Below, in pieces: positions 7,645 through 16,981 of a stretch of DNA of 64,000 bases. The DNA comes from Melioribacter roseus. GTDB taxonomy: Bacteria; Bacteroidota; Ignavibacteria; Ignavibacteriales; Melioribacteraceae. Location: assembly GCA_020722065.1 (NCBI GenBank), contig DYLK01000010.1, positions 1-64,000 on the forward strand. Reading direction: 5' to 3'. The stretch's first letter is position 1, and each line of letters opens with the position of its first letter. The position numbers and the translations under genes were made by a program. The notes under the pieces are model-generated. The model was not told the DNA's origin and did no database searches. It saw only the letters and a program-made list of their open reading frames with translations.

Positions 7645-9681
7645 GTGAAAAAAGAAAAAGTTTTAGTTACTTCGGCACTTCCTTACGCAAATGGACCAAT
7701 TCATTTGGGACATTTAAGTGGAGCTTATTTACCCGCCGATATTTACGTTCGATACAAAAGATTGAACGAAGACGACGTTATTTACATTTGCGGTTCAGAT
7801 GAACACGGCGTTGCAATTACAATTACTGCGGAAAAAGAAAAAATTTCACCAAACGAAGTTATTGATAGATATCATAAAGCAAACTTACAAGCATTTGAAA
7901 AATTTGGAATGAGTTTCGATATTTATTCCCGAACAAGTATTCTAGAACATCATAAAACTGCTCAAGAATTCTTTACAGATTTCTACAAACGAAATTTGCT
8001 GACTGAGAAAAAAACTCTCCAATTCTATGATTCCAAAGCAGAAATGTTTCTTCCAGATAGATACGTGGAAGGAACTTGTCCTCGCTGTGGAAATGAAGAA
8101 GCTCGTAGTGATGAATGTGAAAAATGCGGTGCTTTATATGAACCATCTGAATTGAAGAATCCAAAAAGCAAGGTAACTGGCACAACTCCAATAATGAAAG
8201 AAACTTCGCATTGGTATTTCCCTTTGGGTAAATATCAAGAAAGATTGGAAGATTATGTAAACGAACACAAGCAAAAATATTCTTGGAAAGAAAATGTTCT
8301 TCAATATTGCAATGGTTGGTTCAAAGAAGGTTTGAAAGATAGAGCAGTAACTCGCGATTTAGATTGGGGAGTAAAAGTTCCGCTTGAAACAGCTACAGGA
8401 AAAGTGCTTTATGTTTGGTTTGAAGCCGTTTTGGGCTACATTTCTGCAACAAAAAAACTTGGTGAACAACGAGGAAATCCAGATTTATGGAAAGATTATT
8501 GGCAAAATGAAGAAAGCAAATACATTGCATTTATTGGAAAAGATAACATCGTTTTTCATACAATTATATTCCCAGCAATGTTGCTTGCTTGGAATGATGG
8601 TAATTCCGATAAATATATTCTCCCCCAAAATATTCCAGCAAACGAATTTTTGAATTTTGAAGGGAAAAAATTCTCGAAATCTCGTGGCTGGGGGATTGAT
8701 GTTGATGAATTTTTGAAAATGTTTCCAGCTGATTCACTTCGATATACTTTAGCAGCAAATCTTCCAGAAAATAAAGACACAGATTTTTATTGGAAGGAAT
8801 TTCAAGCTCGAAATAATAACGAATTGGCAGATATTCTCGGAAATTTTGTGAACCGCACATTTGTTTTTGCCAATAAACATTTCGAAGGGATTGTTCCTAA
8901 AACCGAAAATTTGCAGCAAATTGATATAGAAATGTTAAATCTGATTTCCAAAGCTCCTGAGAAAATAGCTGAATTGATTGAAAATTTTCATATTAAAGAT
9001 GCAGTTTTAGAAATGATGAATTTAGCGCGTTTGGCAAACAAATATTTTAACGATTCTGAACCTTGGAAAACAATTAAAATTAATAAACAAATTTGTGCAA
9101 ATACAATAAATGTAAGTTTGCAAACAATTTACACACTTGCAACTATTTTGGAGCCTGTAATTCCGTTTTCGGCTGAAAAAATGTTCAAAATGTTAAATAC
9201 CGAAAAAACAAATTGGTTGGATAGTGGAAAATCAATTGTGAAAACTGGAACAAAATTAAATTCACCAGAAATTTTATTCACAAAAATTGAAGATAAAACA
9301 ATTGAAGAACTTATCGCCAAACTTCCTTCAAATTTAGTTGAAGAAGAAAAAGAAATACCTATTTCAATTGATGAATTTGAGAAGGTGAAATTAAAAACGG
9401 CTCGAATTTTAGAAGCCGAAAGAATCAAAAAAAGTGATAAGTTATTGAAATTGCAAGTTTTAATTGGTTCAGAAAAACGTCAGATTGTTGCTGGAATTGG
9501 AAAAAGTTATTCGCCCGAAGAATTAATTGGGAAAAATATTGTAGTTGTTGCAAATCTAAAACCGGCAAAATTATTCGGAGAAGAATCAAAAGGCATGTTG
9601 CTTGCCGTAGAAGATTCAGAAGGAAAATTGGCTCTTGTTGGAATTCCCGACAATGTAAATCCAGGAACGAGTGTTCATTAA
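7645..9681 (+). CDS. metG: Methionyl-tRNA synthetase with C-terminal tRNA-binding domain
   Basis: A 678-residue class I synthetase that charges tRNA-Met. The HIGH-type motif PIHLGH is at about residues 17-22. The zinc knuckle CPRCG...CEKCG begins at about C145. KFSKS is near residue 342. The C-terminal about 110 residues are an EMAPII/Trbp111-like OB fold (FEKVKLKTARILEAERIKKSDKLLKLQV), which adds tRNA affinity and dimerisation. It starts at GTG 7645. It heads a long block of tightly spaced genes through the chaperones to the M23 peptidase. Confidence 0.97.
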   Translation: MKKEKVLVTSALPYANGPIHLGHLSGAYLPADIYVRYKRLNEDDVIYICGSDEHGVAITITAEKEKISPNEVIDRYHKANLQAFEKFGMSFDIYSRTSILEHHKTAQEFFTDFYKRNLLTEKKTLQFYDSKAEMFLPDRYVEGTCPRCGNEEARSDECEKCGALYEPSELKNPKSKVTGTTPIMKETSHWYFPLGKYQERLEDYVNEHKQKYSWKENVLQYCNGWFKEGLKDRAVTRDLDWGVKVPLETATGKVLYVWFEAVLGYISATKKLGEQRGNPDLWKDYWQNEESKYIAFIGKDNIVFHTIIFPAMLLAWNDGNSDKYILPQNIPANEFLNFEGKKFSKSRGWGIDVDEFLKMFPADSLRYTLAANLPENKDTDFYWKEFQARNNNELADILGNFVNRTFVFANKHFEGIVPKTENLQQIDIEMLNLISKAPEKIAELIENFHIKDAVLEMMNLARLANKYFNDSEPWKTIKINKQICANTINVSLQTIYTLATILEPVIPFSAEKMFKMLNTEKTNWLDSGKSIVKTGTKLNSPEILFTKIEDKTIEELIAKLPSNLVEEEKEIPISIDEFEKVKLKTARILEAERIKKSDKLLKLQVLIGSEKRQIVAGIGKSYSPEELIGKNIVVVANLKPAKLFGEESKGMLLAVEDSEGKLALVGIPDNVNPGTSVH

Positions 9682-10653
9682 TTGATGCAGAAAGTTAAAG
9701 CCGAAAAAAATCGTACAATTTCGCTTGAGCAAAAAGAAATTGAAATTCTTTTGCAAAAATCAGAAATTCTAAATTCCAAAGTCGAGTTAAATGAAATTCA
9801 GAATAAAATCATTTTTCAAGATTTTTTTTCTGTCGCACAATATCTTCCAACTAATTTTGTGGATTTATTGATTCTTGACCCGCCATACAATATGTACAAA
9901 AAGTTCAATTCAAATTCTTTTGCACAAAAAACTATTGACGAGTATTCTGAATATTTAGATGAAATTCTTGCAAACATAATTCCAACATTAAAAGAAACTG
10001 CTTCAATTTATGTTTGTGGCGATTGGAAAAGTTCAATTTCAATTCCGTTTGTTTTGGCAAAGTACTTTAAAATTCGTAACCGAATTACTTGGGAAAGGGA
10101 AAAAGGACGTGGAGCAACGACGAATTGGAAAAATAATTCAGAAGATATTTGGTTTGCGACAGTCTCGGATAAATATTTCTTCAATTCCGAAGCAGTAAAA
10201 CTGAAACGGAAAGTTTTAGCACCATATAAAAATGAAAATGGGGAACCAAAAGATTGGGAGAAAAGTAAAAGCGGTGATTTTCGATTGACATTTCCGTCGA
10301 ATTTATGGACGGATATTTCAGTTCCATTTTGGTCGATGCCAGAAAACACAAATCATCCAACACAAAAACCTGAAAAACTTATTGCAAAATTAGTTTTAGC
10401 AAGTTCAAAACAAGGAGATTTTATCTTCGACCCGTTTCTTGGTTCGGGAACATCTGCAGTTGTTGCAAAAAAATTAAATCGAAAATATTTGGGAATTGAA
10501 TCTGACAAAGAATTTGTTGCTTTATCCCAAAAAAGATTAGAAATTGCAGATACAAATTCTGAAATTCAAGGTTATTTTGAAAATGTATTTTGGGAAAGAA
10601 ATAGTTTTAATTATAAAAATAAAAAGAAAAAATTATCATTTGGAGGAAATTAA
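9682..10653 (+). CDS. Orphan beta-class DNA methyltransferase (N6-adenine or N4-cytosine)
   Basis: A 323-residue SAM-dependent DNA methyltransferase. The catalytic motif DPPY (residues 66-69) comes before the SAM-binding motif FDPFLGSGTSAVVAKKLNRKYLGIESD (about 250-275), which defines the beta class. The target-recognition region lies between. DPPY favours N6-adenine methylation. It starts directly on the metG stop, at TTG 9682 or the adjacent ATG 9685, and its own stop overlaps the next ATG by one base (TAATG). No restriction enzyme or specificity subunit is nearby, so it is a solitary methyltransferase embedded in a housekeeping block. Confidence 0.85.
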   Translation: MMQKVKAEKNRTISLEQKEIEILLQKSEILNSKVELNEIQNKIIFQDFFSVAQYLPTNFVDLLILDPPYNMYKKFNSNSFAQKTIDEYSEYLDEILANIIPTLKETASIYVCGDWKSSISIPFVLAKYFKIRNRITWEREKGRGATTNWKNNSEDIWFATVSDKYFFNSEAVKLKRKVLAPYKNENGEPKDWEKSKSGDFRLTFPSNLWTDISVPFWSMPENTNHPTQKPEKLIAKLVLASSKQGDFIFDPFLGSGTSAVVAKKLNRKYLGIESDKEFVALSQKRLEIADTNSEIQGYFENVFWERNSFNYKNKKKKLSFGGN

Positions 10654-12626
10654 TGGTTAAAAAAACTGCAATTTATGCTTCTATTCTACTTGCAATAATT
10701 TTCACAGCGTGTTCTACATCTGATGAAATAACTCTTGCAAGCTATTCCGTTGGAAATGTTACAAAATCTGAATTTGCCGAAAAATATGCAGAAAATAACG
10801 GTGGAATTGAAAAAGCTAAAACGGATTCTATTTCAAATTACAAAGATTATCTTAATTTATATACAGATTACAAATTGAAATTACGTAATGCACACATTCG
10901 TGGTTATGATAAATTGCCTGAAATCCAAAATGAATACAACAATTACGTTGAACAAATTGGAGAAAGTTACATTATTGAAAAGCAGATTTTGGAACCAAGG
11001 TTAGCAGAAATCTATGATAAAATGAAGGAAGAAGTTAGAATTAGTCATATTTTGATTAGAACTGACGATAAACCAGAAGAAGCTGCAAAAAATAAAGCGG
11101 AAATGTTGATTGAAAGAATTCAAAAAGGCGAAGATTTTGTAAAAATTTGCAAAGAAAACAACGAACACAAACAAACTCGCGATAACGGTGGAGATTTATA
11201 TTATTTTACTGCAAATCAAATACTTCGACCAATCGAAAAAGCAATGGATGTTACAAAAGTTGGCGAAATTTACCCAAAACCAGTAAAAACTGCTTATGGT
11301 TATCACATTATAAAAGTAACTGATAGACGACCAAGAAAATACAAAGTAAAAGCAAGTCATATTTTAGTTAAATTTGTCGCTGATTCTACAGGAAAAATCG
11401 ATACTTTAGCTACGAAAGCAAAAATTGACAGCATTGCACAAAAAATTAAACTTGGCGAGAATTTTGAAGAATTAGCCAAAAAATATTCAGATGATAAACA
11501 ATCGGCTCTAAAAGGTGGTGATTTGAATTATTTTGAAAGAAGAAGAATGGTTATTCCGTTTGATTCTGCTGCATTTTCGATGAAAGTAAACGAAATCTCA
11601 GATCCAATTTTAACAAATTTTGGTTATCATATAATTAAAGTTACCGACATCGAAGATTTACCACCATATAAAGCTATGGAAATGAGCATTCGTGAAACTT
11701 ATAAAAAAACAGCTTTTGAAAGCGATAAACAAGATTATGTTGCTACTTTAGAACCAAAATTTAAAGTGAGAAAGAATGAAAAATTACTTGATTTAGTTGC
11801 AACAAAGCTAAAATCTGTAAAATATGGCGATAATTTTTTGCAGAATGAAAAATACAATGAAGTAAAAGATTCCGTGATTCTTTCAGTTGAAAAAGCAAAT
11901 GTTACAGTTGCTCAACTTCTAAACGGAATGGCACAAAATAAAGATGCTAAAAACCGTGAAATAAATAAATCAGACCTTGGAAAAGAAACTGACGCAATAA
12001 AATCACATTTATTATTTGTAGAACAAGCAAAAAGAATGCAAAATGAAAATCCTGAATTCAGCAAATTAATGAAAGAATTTAAGGACGGATTATTAATTTA
12101 CAAAATGCAAGAAGATGAAATTTGGTCGAAGATAAAATCAGATACAAATGCTTATAAAATGATTTTTGAAGAAAAACGAAATGAACTAAATACAGATAAT
12201 TACGTAACTTACGACAGAATTTATTCAGATAACGATAGTTTACTTTCAGTAGCGTACAAAGAAATTTCAGAAGGAAAACCATTTGATGAAGTTTTACTTT
12301 CTATTGAAAATAACCCAAATGGGAAATTGAGAATTGAAAAAGATGTTCGTAGAACTTTCGATGAAAATCCAGTTGCAAAAGAAGCATCAGCTTTGAAAGA
12401 AAATACAATTTCCACTCCGATAAAAAAAGACCGATTTTGGTCAATAATTCGAGTGAAAAGCAAAGAACTTTCACGTCCAAAAACATACGAAGAAGCGTTG
12501 CCTGAAATTCAAACAATATATCAAGAACGAAAAACTAAAGAACTTTCTGAGATTTTGAGCAATAAATTGCGAGAAATCTACAATGTTGAGTTCAATTACG
12601 AAGCATTAAACGATTTATATAAATAA
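10653..12626 (+). CDS. Lipoprotein peptidyl-prolyl isomerase, two parvulin domains
   Basis: A 657-residue lipoprotein (signal to TAC-S, Cys20). Two parvulin domains follow one another: about 130-230 (RISHILIRTDD...GYHIIKVTD) and about 235-340 (KASHILVKFVAD...GYHIIKVTD). A long helical C-terminal part and a third, PPIase-like but diverged, region make up the rest. It resembles PpiD/PrsA-type foldases that help exported proteins fold. A GGAGGAAAT RBS lies just before ATG 10653. It is the first of three consecutive SurA/PpiD-like genes. Confidence 0.85.
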   Translation: MVKKTAIYASILLAIIFTACSTSDEITLASYSVGNVTKSEFAEKYAENNGGIEKAKTDSISNYKDYLNLYTDYKLKLRNAHIRGYDKLPEIQNEYNNYVEQIGESYIIEKQILEPRLAEIYDKMKEEVRISHILIRTDDKPEEAAKNKAEMLIERIQKGEDFVKICKENNEHKQTRDNGGDLYYFTANQILRPIEKAMDVTKVGEIYPKPVKTAYGYHIIKVTDRRPRKYKVKASHILVKFVADSTGKIDTLATKAKIDSIAQKIKLGENFEELAKKYSDDKQSALKGGDLNYFERRRMVIPFDSAAFSMKVNEISDPILTNFGYHIIKVTDIEDLPPYKAMEMSIRETYKKTAFESDKQDYVATLEPKFKVRKNEKLLDLVATKLKSVKYGDNFLQNEKYNEVKDSVILSVEKANVTVAQLLNGMAQNKDAKNREINKSDLGKETDAIKSHLLFVEQAKRMQNENPEFSKLMKEFKDGLLIYKMQEDEIWSKIKSDTNAYKMIFEEKRNELNTDNYVTYDRIYSDNDSLLSVAYKEISEGKPFDEVLLSIENNPNGKLRIEKDVRRTFDENPVAKEASALKENTISTPIKKDRFWSIIRVKSKELSRPKTYEEALPEIQTIYQERKTKELSEILSNKLREIYNVEFNYEALNDLYK

Positions 12627-12629
12627 CAA

Positions 12630-13469
12630 TTGAAATTTCTCATTTCACATAAAATTCACACAAATCGGGAAAAAATAATACTTTTCCCGATTTTTCTTTT
12701 ATTTCTATTTGCATGCAAGGAAGAAAAGCAATTGCAACCAGAAATAATTGCCAAAGTTGGTGATTCAGTTTTGTTTGAAACTGACTTGCAAGCTCTTGCA
12801 CGCGTTTATGGAATTCCACTTTCTGATAGAAAACAGATAATTGAAGAGTGGATTGATTCAGAAGTATATTTTCAAGAAGCAAAAAATCGTGGTATTACAA
12901 ATTCTTCAAAATTCAAGGTGATTTTGAAAGATTCTGAAAAAAAGTTAGCAAAATCAATTTTAGAAGAAGATTACGTTCAATCTAAAGTATTTGAAATAAC
13001 CGATTCCGAGATTGAAAATTATTACAATTCACATTTAGATGAATTTCTTTATTCCCAAAATGTTTTTGTGCTTACCAAGTTAAATTTTAAGCAATTTGAG
13101 ACTGCAATTGAATTCCGTAATTCAGTTATTCAAAAAAATTGGGAATTTGCAATAAAATCCTATCCAAACAATGTCATTTGGGAAAAGAAAATAGTTGCCC
13201 AAAGTGATTTACATTTACCACAATTACAAAGAACAATTTCATTAATGGAGGAAGATGAAATATCTCCTATTATTGATGAACAAGATTCAACATTTTCAAT
13301 CTATAAAACAGAAAAAATAATTCCTAAAGGAACGCAAATTCCAAAGGAAAATATTATCGATGAAATTAAAGTTCGTGTAGAAATTATGAAGCGAGCTCGT
13401 TCGCTTGAGCAATTAAGACGCGATATTTATTCAAAATATCAAATTGAAAACTACGAGGAAACAAAATGA
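12630..13469 (+). CDS. SurA-like lipoprotein with degenerate parvulin region
   Basis: A 279-residue lipoprotein read from TTG 12630, with a lipobox LFAC-K (Cys29). Residues about 38-110 (EIIAKVGDSVLFETDLQALARVYG...WIDSEVYFQEAKNRG) match the SurA/PpiC N-terminal chaperone segment. The part where a parvulin domain would be (about 125-230) lacks the usual SHIL and GYHII motifs, so PPIase activity is doubtful. It sits between a double-parvulin lipoprotein and SurA, and its stop overlaps the surA ATG by 4 nt. Its likely role is as an outer-membrane-protein chaperone subunit; this is inference from position and the N-terminal domain. Confidence 0.7.
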   Translation: MKFLISHKIHTNREKIILFPIFLLFLFACKEEKQLQPEIIAKVGDSVLFETDLQALARVYGIPLSDRKQIIEEWIDSEVYFQEAKNRGITNSSKFKVILKDSEKKLAKSILEEDYVQSKVFEITDSEIENYYNSHLDEFLYSQNVFVLTKLNFKQFETAIEFRNSVIQKNWEFAIKSYPNNVIWEKKIVAQSDLHLPQLQRTISLMEEDEISPIIDEQDSTFSIYKTEKIIPKGTQIPKENIIDEIKVRVEIMKRARSLEQLRRDIYSKYQIENYEETK

Positions 13470-14737
13470 AATATTTTAAGGTTATAATTTTTAACCTATT
13501 ATTTTTAACAACTATCAACGCACAACAAGTTTTGGATAAAGTAGTTGCTGTAATTGATAATGAAATAATTCTTAAATCTGAATTGGACGTTCGTGTTGCT
13601 TATATGGCTGCTAGAATGGGCAAAAAGCAAGATGACCCAGTTTTACGACAATCAGTACTTCAGCAAATGATTGATGAAAAATTACTCTACGTTCAAGCTG
13701 AACTCGATTCAATTGAAGTACGAGATGAACAAATTGACCAACAACTTGATAATCAAATGAATTATTTTATTAGTCAATATGGTAGTAAAGAACGAGTTGA
13801 AGAAGTTTACGGAATGAGCATCGAAAAAATTAAACGAGAGTTTCGCGAAGACGTTAAAAAAGATATTATGGCTCAAACTGTTCAACAAAAAAAATTTAGT
13901 GGAATAGAAATTTCAAGACGAGAAGTTGTAGATTTTTTTGAAAATTACAAAGATTCACTTGGTTTAATTCCAGAAAAACTAACTATTTCACATATTTTTA
14001 TTGACCCACAAAAGAGCGATAGACTTAAAGCAAAAGCGTTAGAATTTGCAAAAACCATACTCGATTCACTTAAAAAAGGTGCAGATTTTGGTGAATTAGC
14101 AAAGAAATTTTCTGATGATCCTGGCAGTGCTGCAACTGGTGGAGAACTTGGTTGGGCACAAAGAGGTGTATTTTTCCCACAATTCGAAGCAGCAGCTTTC
14201 GCCCTTGAAAAAAATCAAATCTCAGAAATTACGGAATCGCCTGTTGGATTTCACATTATACAGTTGCTTGATAGAAGAGGCGAAGCAATTAACACACGCC
14301 ATATTCTTATTAAAATAAAAAGTGATGACGAAGCAGATATTAAAGCTATTGAATTACTAACAGAATTACGAGATAGTATAAAAAATGGTAAAAGTTTTGA
14401 AGAATTAGCTAAAAAATATAGTGATGATAAAGAAACAGCAAAATTTGGAGGTAAACTCGGAACTTTTGAAATTGGTAAAATCGACCAACAATTACGCGAT
14501 GTAGCTTATAAATTGAACATTGGAGAAATCAGCTTCCCAAAAAGAATTGATGTAAGTAGAATAAGTTACGGATTTCATATTGTAAAATTGGATAATCGTG
14601 TAAAACAGCACAAACCTAATCTCGAGACAGATTTTGACGATATCAAAGAACTTGCATTACTAAGAAAAAAACAAAAATTATACAGAGATTGGCTTGAAGA
14701 AATTAAAACAAAAATATTTTGGGAAATTCGAGAATAA
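13466..14737 (+). CDS. surA: Periplasmic chaperone SurA (two parvulin domains)
   Basis: A 423-residue exported protein with a signal peptide ending at INA-QQ. The SurA N-domain (QVLDKVVAVIDNEIILKSELDVRV) is followed by two parvulin domains: about 172-275 (ISHIFIDPQK...GFHIIQLLDRR) and about 280-385 (TRHILIKIKSD...GFHIVKLDNR). SurA carries unfolded beta-barrel proteins across the periplasm to the outer membrane. It is coupled to both neighbours: ATGA overlap with the gene before and TAATG overlap with moxR after. Confidence 0.92.
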   Translation: MKYFKVIIFNLLFLTTINAQQVLDKVVAVIDNEIILKSELDVRVAYMAARMGKKQDDPVLRQSVLQQMIDEKLLYVQAELDSIEVRDEQIDQQLDNQMNYFISQYGSKERVEEVYGMSIEKIKREFREDVKKDIMAQTVQQKKFSGIEISRREVVDFFENYKDSLGLIPEKLTISHIFIDPQKSDRLKAKALEFAKTILDSLKKGADFGELAKKFSDDPGSAATGGELGWAQRGVFFPQFEAAAFALEKNQISEITESPVGFHIIQLLDRRGEAINTRHILIKIKSDDEADIKAIELLTELRDSIKNGKSFEELAKKYSDDKETAKFGGKLGTFEIGKIDQQLRDVAYKLNIGEISFPKRIDVSRISYGFHIVKLDNRVKQHKPNLETDFDDIKELALLRKKQKLYRDWLEEIKTKIFWEIRE

Positions 14738-15714
14738 TGGGAAACGATGTAAAATTAGTTCAGGAATTAAAAGAGAAAGTAGATAACGCTTTTCAAGAAA
14801 TAGCAAAAGTGATTATTGGACAAAAAGAAACAACAGAAAAATTAATGATTTCACTTTTTTCTGGTGGACATTCATTGCTTGTTGGTGTGCCAGGTTTAGC
14901 TAAAACTCTTTTAATTAAATCATTTACCGAAGTTTTTGACCTCAAATTTAATAGAATTCAATTTACGCCCGATTTGATGCCGTCAGATATTACTGGGACA
15001 GAAATTCTGGAATCAAACAAAGAAACTGGCGAAAAGATATTTAGATTTATAGAAGGTCCAATCTTTGCAAATGTTATTCTTGCAGATGAAATTAATAGAA
15101 CGCCGCCAAAAACTCAAGCCGCATTACTGGAAGCAATGCAAGAAAAACAAGTTACAATTTCAGAAAAAACTCTTAAAATTAGCGAACCATTTCTTGTTTT
15201 GGCGACACAAAATCCAATTGAGCAAGAAGGGACTTATCCACTTCCCGAAGCACAATTAGATAGATTTATGTTTAATCTTTGGATGGATTATCCAACAAGC
15301 GAAGATGAATTTGAAATCGTAAAACGAACTACAGTTCCACAAAAAGTACAACTTGAAAAAGTATTTTCTAAGGATGATATTTTTAAGTTTCGTGAATTAT
15401 TACTCAAAGTCCCTGTCGCTGATAATTTGATTGAAAAAGCTGTGAAAATTGTTGGATTAAGCAGAAAATCAAATAATAATGAATATCCTTTTTCAAGATT
15501 AATAGAATGGGGAGCTGGTCCGCGAGCATCTCAATTTTTAATTCTCGCAGCAAAAGGCAAGGCAATTTTAGATGGAAGATTCACACCAAATTATGATGAC
15601 ATTCGCGATGTAGCAATTCCAGTTTTGCGACATAGAATTGTGCCAAGTTTTAACGCTGAAGCAGAAGGCATTCAATCAACTGAAATTATAAACCAAATCC
15701 TTAAAGTAATCTGA
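14737..15714 (+). CDS. MoxR-family AAA+ ATPase
   Basis: A 325-residue AAA+ ATPase. Walker A is GVPGLAKT (residues 50-57), Walker B is VILADEINRTPPK, and sensor 1 is VLATQNPIEQEGTYPLPEAQLDRFMF, the standard MoxR pattern. These ATPases act as chaperones for von Willebrand factor A-type partners in envelope or maturation systems. An earlier in-frame TTG (14719) exists inside surA, but ATG 14737 overlaps the surA stop and gives the normal start. The usual DUF58 partner is not next door; one is found about 10 kb downstream. Confidence 0.92.
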   Translation: MGNDVKLVQELKEKVDNAFQEIAKVIIGQKETTEKLMISLFSGGHSLLVGVPGLAKTLLIKSFTEVFDLKFNRIQFTPDLMPSDITGTEILESNKETGEKIFRFIEGPIFANVILADEINRTPPKTQAALLEAMQEKQVTISEKTLKISEPFLVLATQNPIEQEGTYPLPEAQLDRFMFNLWMDYPTSEDEFEIVKRTTVPQKVQLEKVFSKDDIFKFRELLLKVPVADNLIEKAVKIVGLSRKSNNNEYPFSRLIEWGAGPRASQFLILAAKGKAILDGRFTPNYDDIRDVAIPVLRHRIVPSFNAEAEGIQSTEIINQILKVI

Positions 15715-16940
15715 TGAAAAAAATATTTTTAATTCTTGTAGTATTCTCGATAATTATCTCTTGTTCAAAAGAGGAAAAAGCTCCCAAAAAAGAAAAAAAT
15801 GAATACGGATTTTATTCCGACACACTAATTGAACATGATGGAAAAGTACTTGATGATGAATTATTTACAGATATTCTAAAACCATTTTTGCCTTATGCTG
15901 AAATTATAAAGCTTGCCGAACAGTGCAAACCAATTTTTGATGTAAAAAAAATTAGAACAGATGCTGAATATGTTGCTTATGTTTCTCCAGATTCTTCACA
16001 CAAATTGATGTATTTTGTTTATGAAATAGATAAAGTAAATTATGTGCATTTTTCGTTTACTGATAGCATCCCCAAAATTGAGGTAAAGGAAAAAGTTGTT
16101 ACGCATATTGAAAGAAAAATTCACGGGGAAATAAATGAAAGTCTTTGGGCAACAATGTTAAATATGAATATAAATCCAGTTTTAGCAATCAAAATGAGTG
16201 AAATACTTGCTTGGCAAATAGATTTTAATGAAATACACCAAGGCGATAAATTTAAAGCAATTTATGAAGATATTTATATTGGGGATGAATACATTGGAAT
16301 TGGTAAAATAACCGCTGTTTATTTTGAACATGAAAATGAACCATTTTATTCATTCAGATTTCTTGTTGATGGGAATAAGGAAGAATTTTATAATGAAGAA
16401 GGGAAGAGTACTAGAAAAGCATTCTTAAAAGCTCCGCTAAAATTTATTCGCATTACATCTAAATTTTCAAATAGTCGTTTTCATCCTGTTTTAAGAAGAT
16501 ACAGAGCACATCATGGAATTGATTATGCTGCACCAATCGGAACGCCAGTTCAAGCAATTGGAGATGGAAAAGTAATCTCAGCTTCTTATCAAGGCGGAGC
16601 AGGAAATTTTGTTAAAATAAAACATAATAAAACTTTTACGAGCGGTTATATGCACCTTTCTCGTTACGGAAAAGGCATTAAACCAGGGAAAATGGTAAAA
16701 CAAGGTGATATTGTTGGTTATGTTGGTAGCACTGGACTTTCCACTGGTCCGCATCTTGATTTTAGATTTTGGGTAAACGGAACGCCTGTTAATTATTTAA
16801 CACAAAAATTCCCTTCGACAAAACCAATTGAAAAGAAATATGAAAAAGAATTCTTTTCGATGAAAGATTCTTTGAAAACAATCATCGATAAAATTGGAAA
16901 AAATGAAACAACTTCATCTAAAAACGTAAAGAAAAAGTAG
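15714..16940 (+). CDS. M23 peptidase-family lipoprotein with HLD in place of HLH
   Basis: A 408-residue lipoprotein (signal to ISC-S, Cys17). A LytM/M23 domain occupies about 255-365: HHGIDYAAPIGTPVQA supplies HxxxD, and the second signature reads TGPHLDFRFW, where the usual HxH is HxD. Family members cut peptidoglycan cross-links or activate amidases. Asp could still bind zinc, so activity is not excluded. A middle domain (about 135-215) resembles the OapA/SH3-like segment often preceding M23. The C-terminal tail is lysine-rich. It overlaps moxR by one base and closes the block begun by metG. Confidence 0.88.
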   Translation: MKKIFLILVVFSIIISCSKEEKAPKKEKNEYGFYSDTLIEHDGKVLDDELFTDILKPFLPYAEIIKLAEQCKPIFDVKKIRTDAEYVAYVSPDSSHKLMYFVYEIDKVNYVHFSFTDSIPKIEVKEKVVTHIERKIHGEINESLWATMLNMNINPVLAIKMSEILAWQIDFNEIHQGDKFKAIYEDIYIGDEYIGIGKITAVYFEHENEPFYSFRFLVDGNKEEFYNEEGKSTRKAFLKAPLKFIRITSKFSNSRFHPVLRRYRAHHGIDYAAPIGTPVQAIGDGKVISASYQGGAGNFVKIKHNKTFTSGYMHLSRYGKGIKPGKMVKQGDIVGYVGSTGLSTGPHLDFRFWVNGTPVNYLTQKFPSTKPIEKKYEKEFFSMKDSLKTIIDKIGKNETTSSKNVKKK

Positions 16941-16981
16941 GTAATTGATAGTTACCCTAAAAATTCTAATCATTTAGCTAT

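Noticed and set aside
9682-10653. Restriction-modification system
   Set aside because: Only the methyltransferase is present, surrounded by housekeeping genes.
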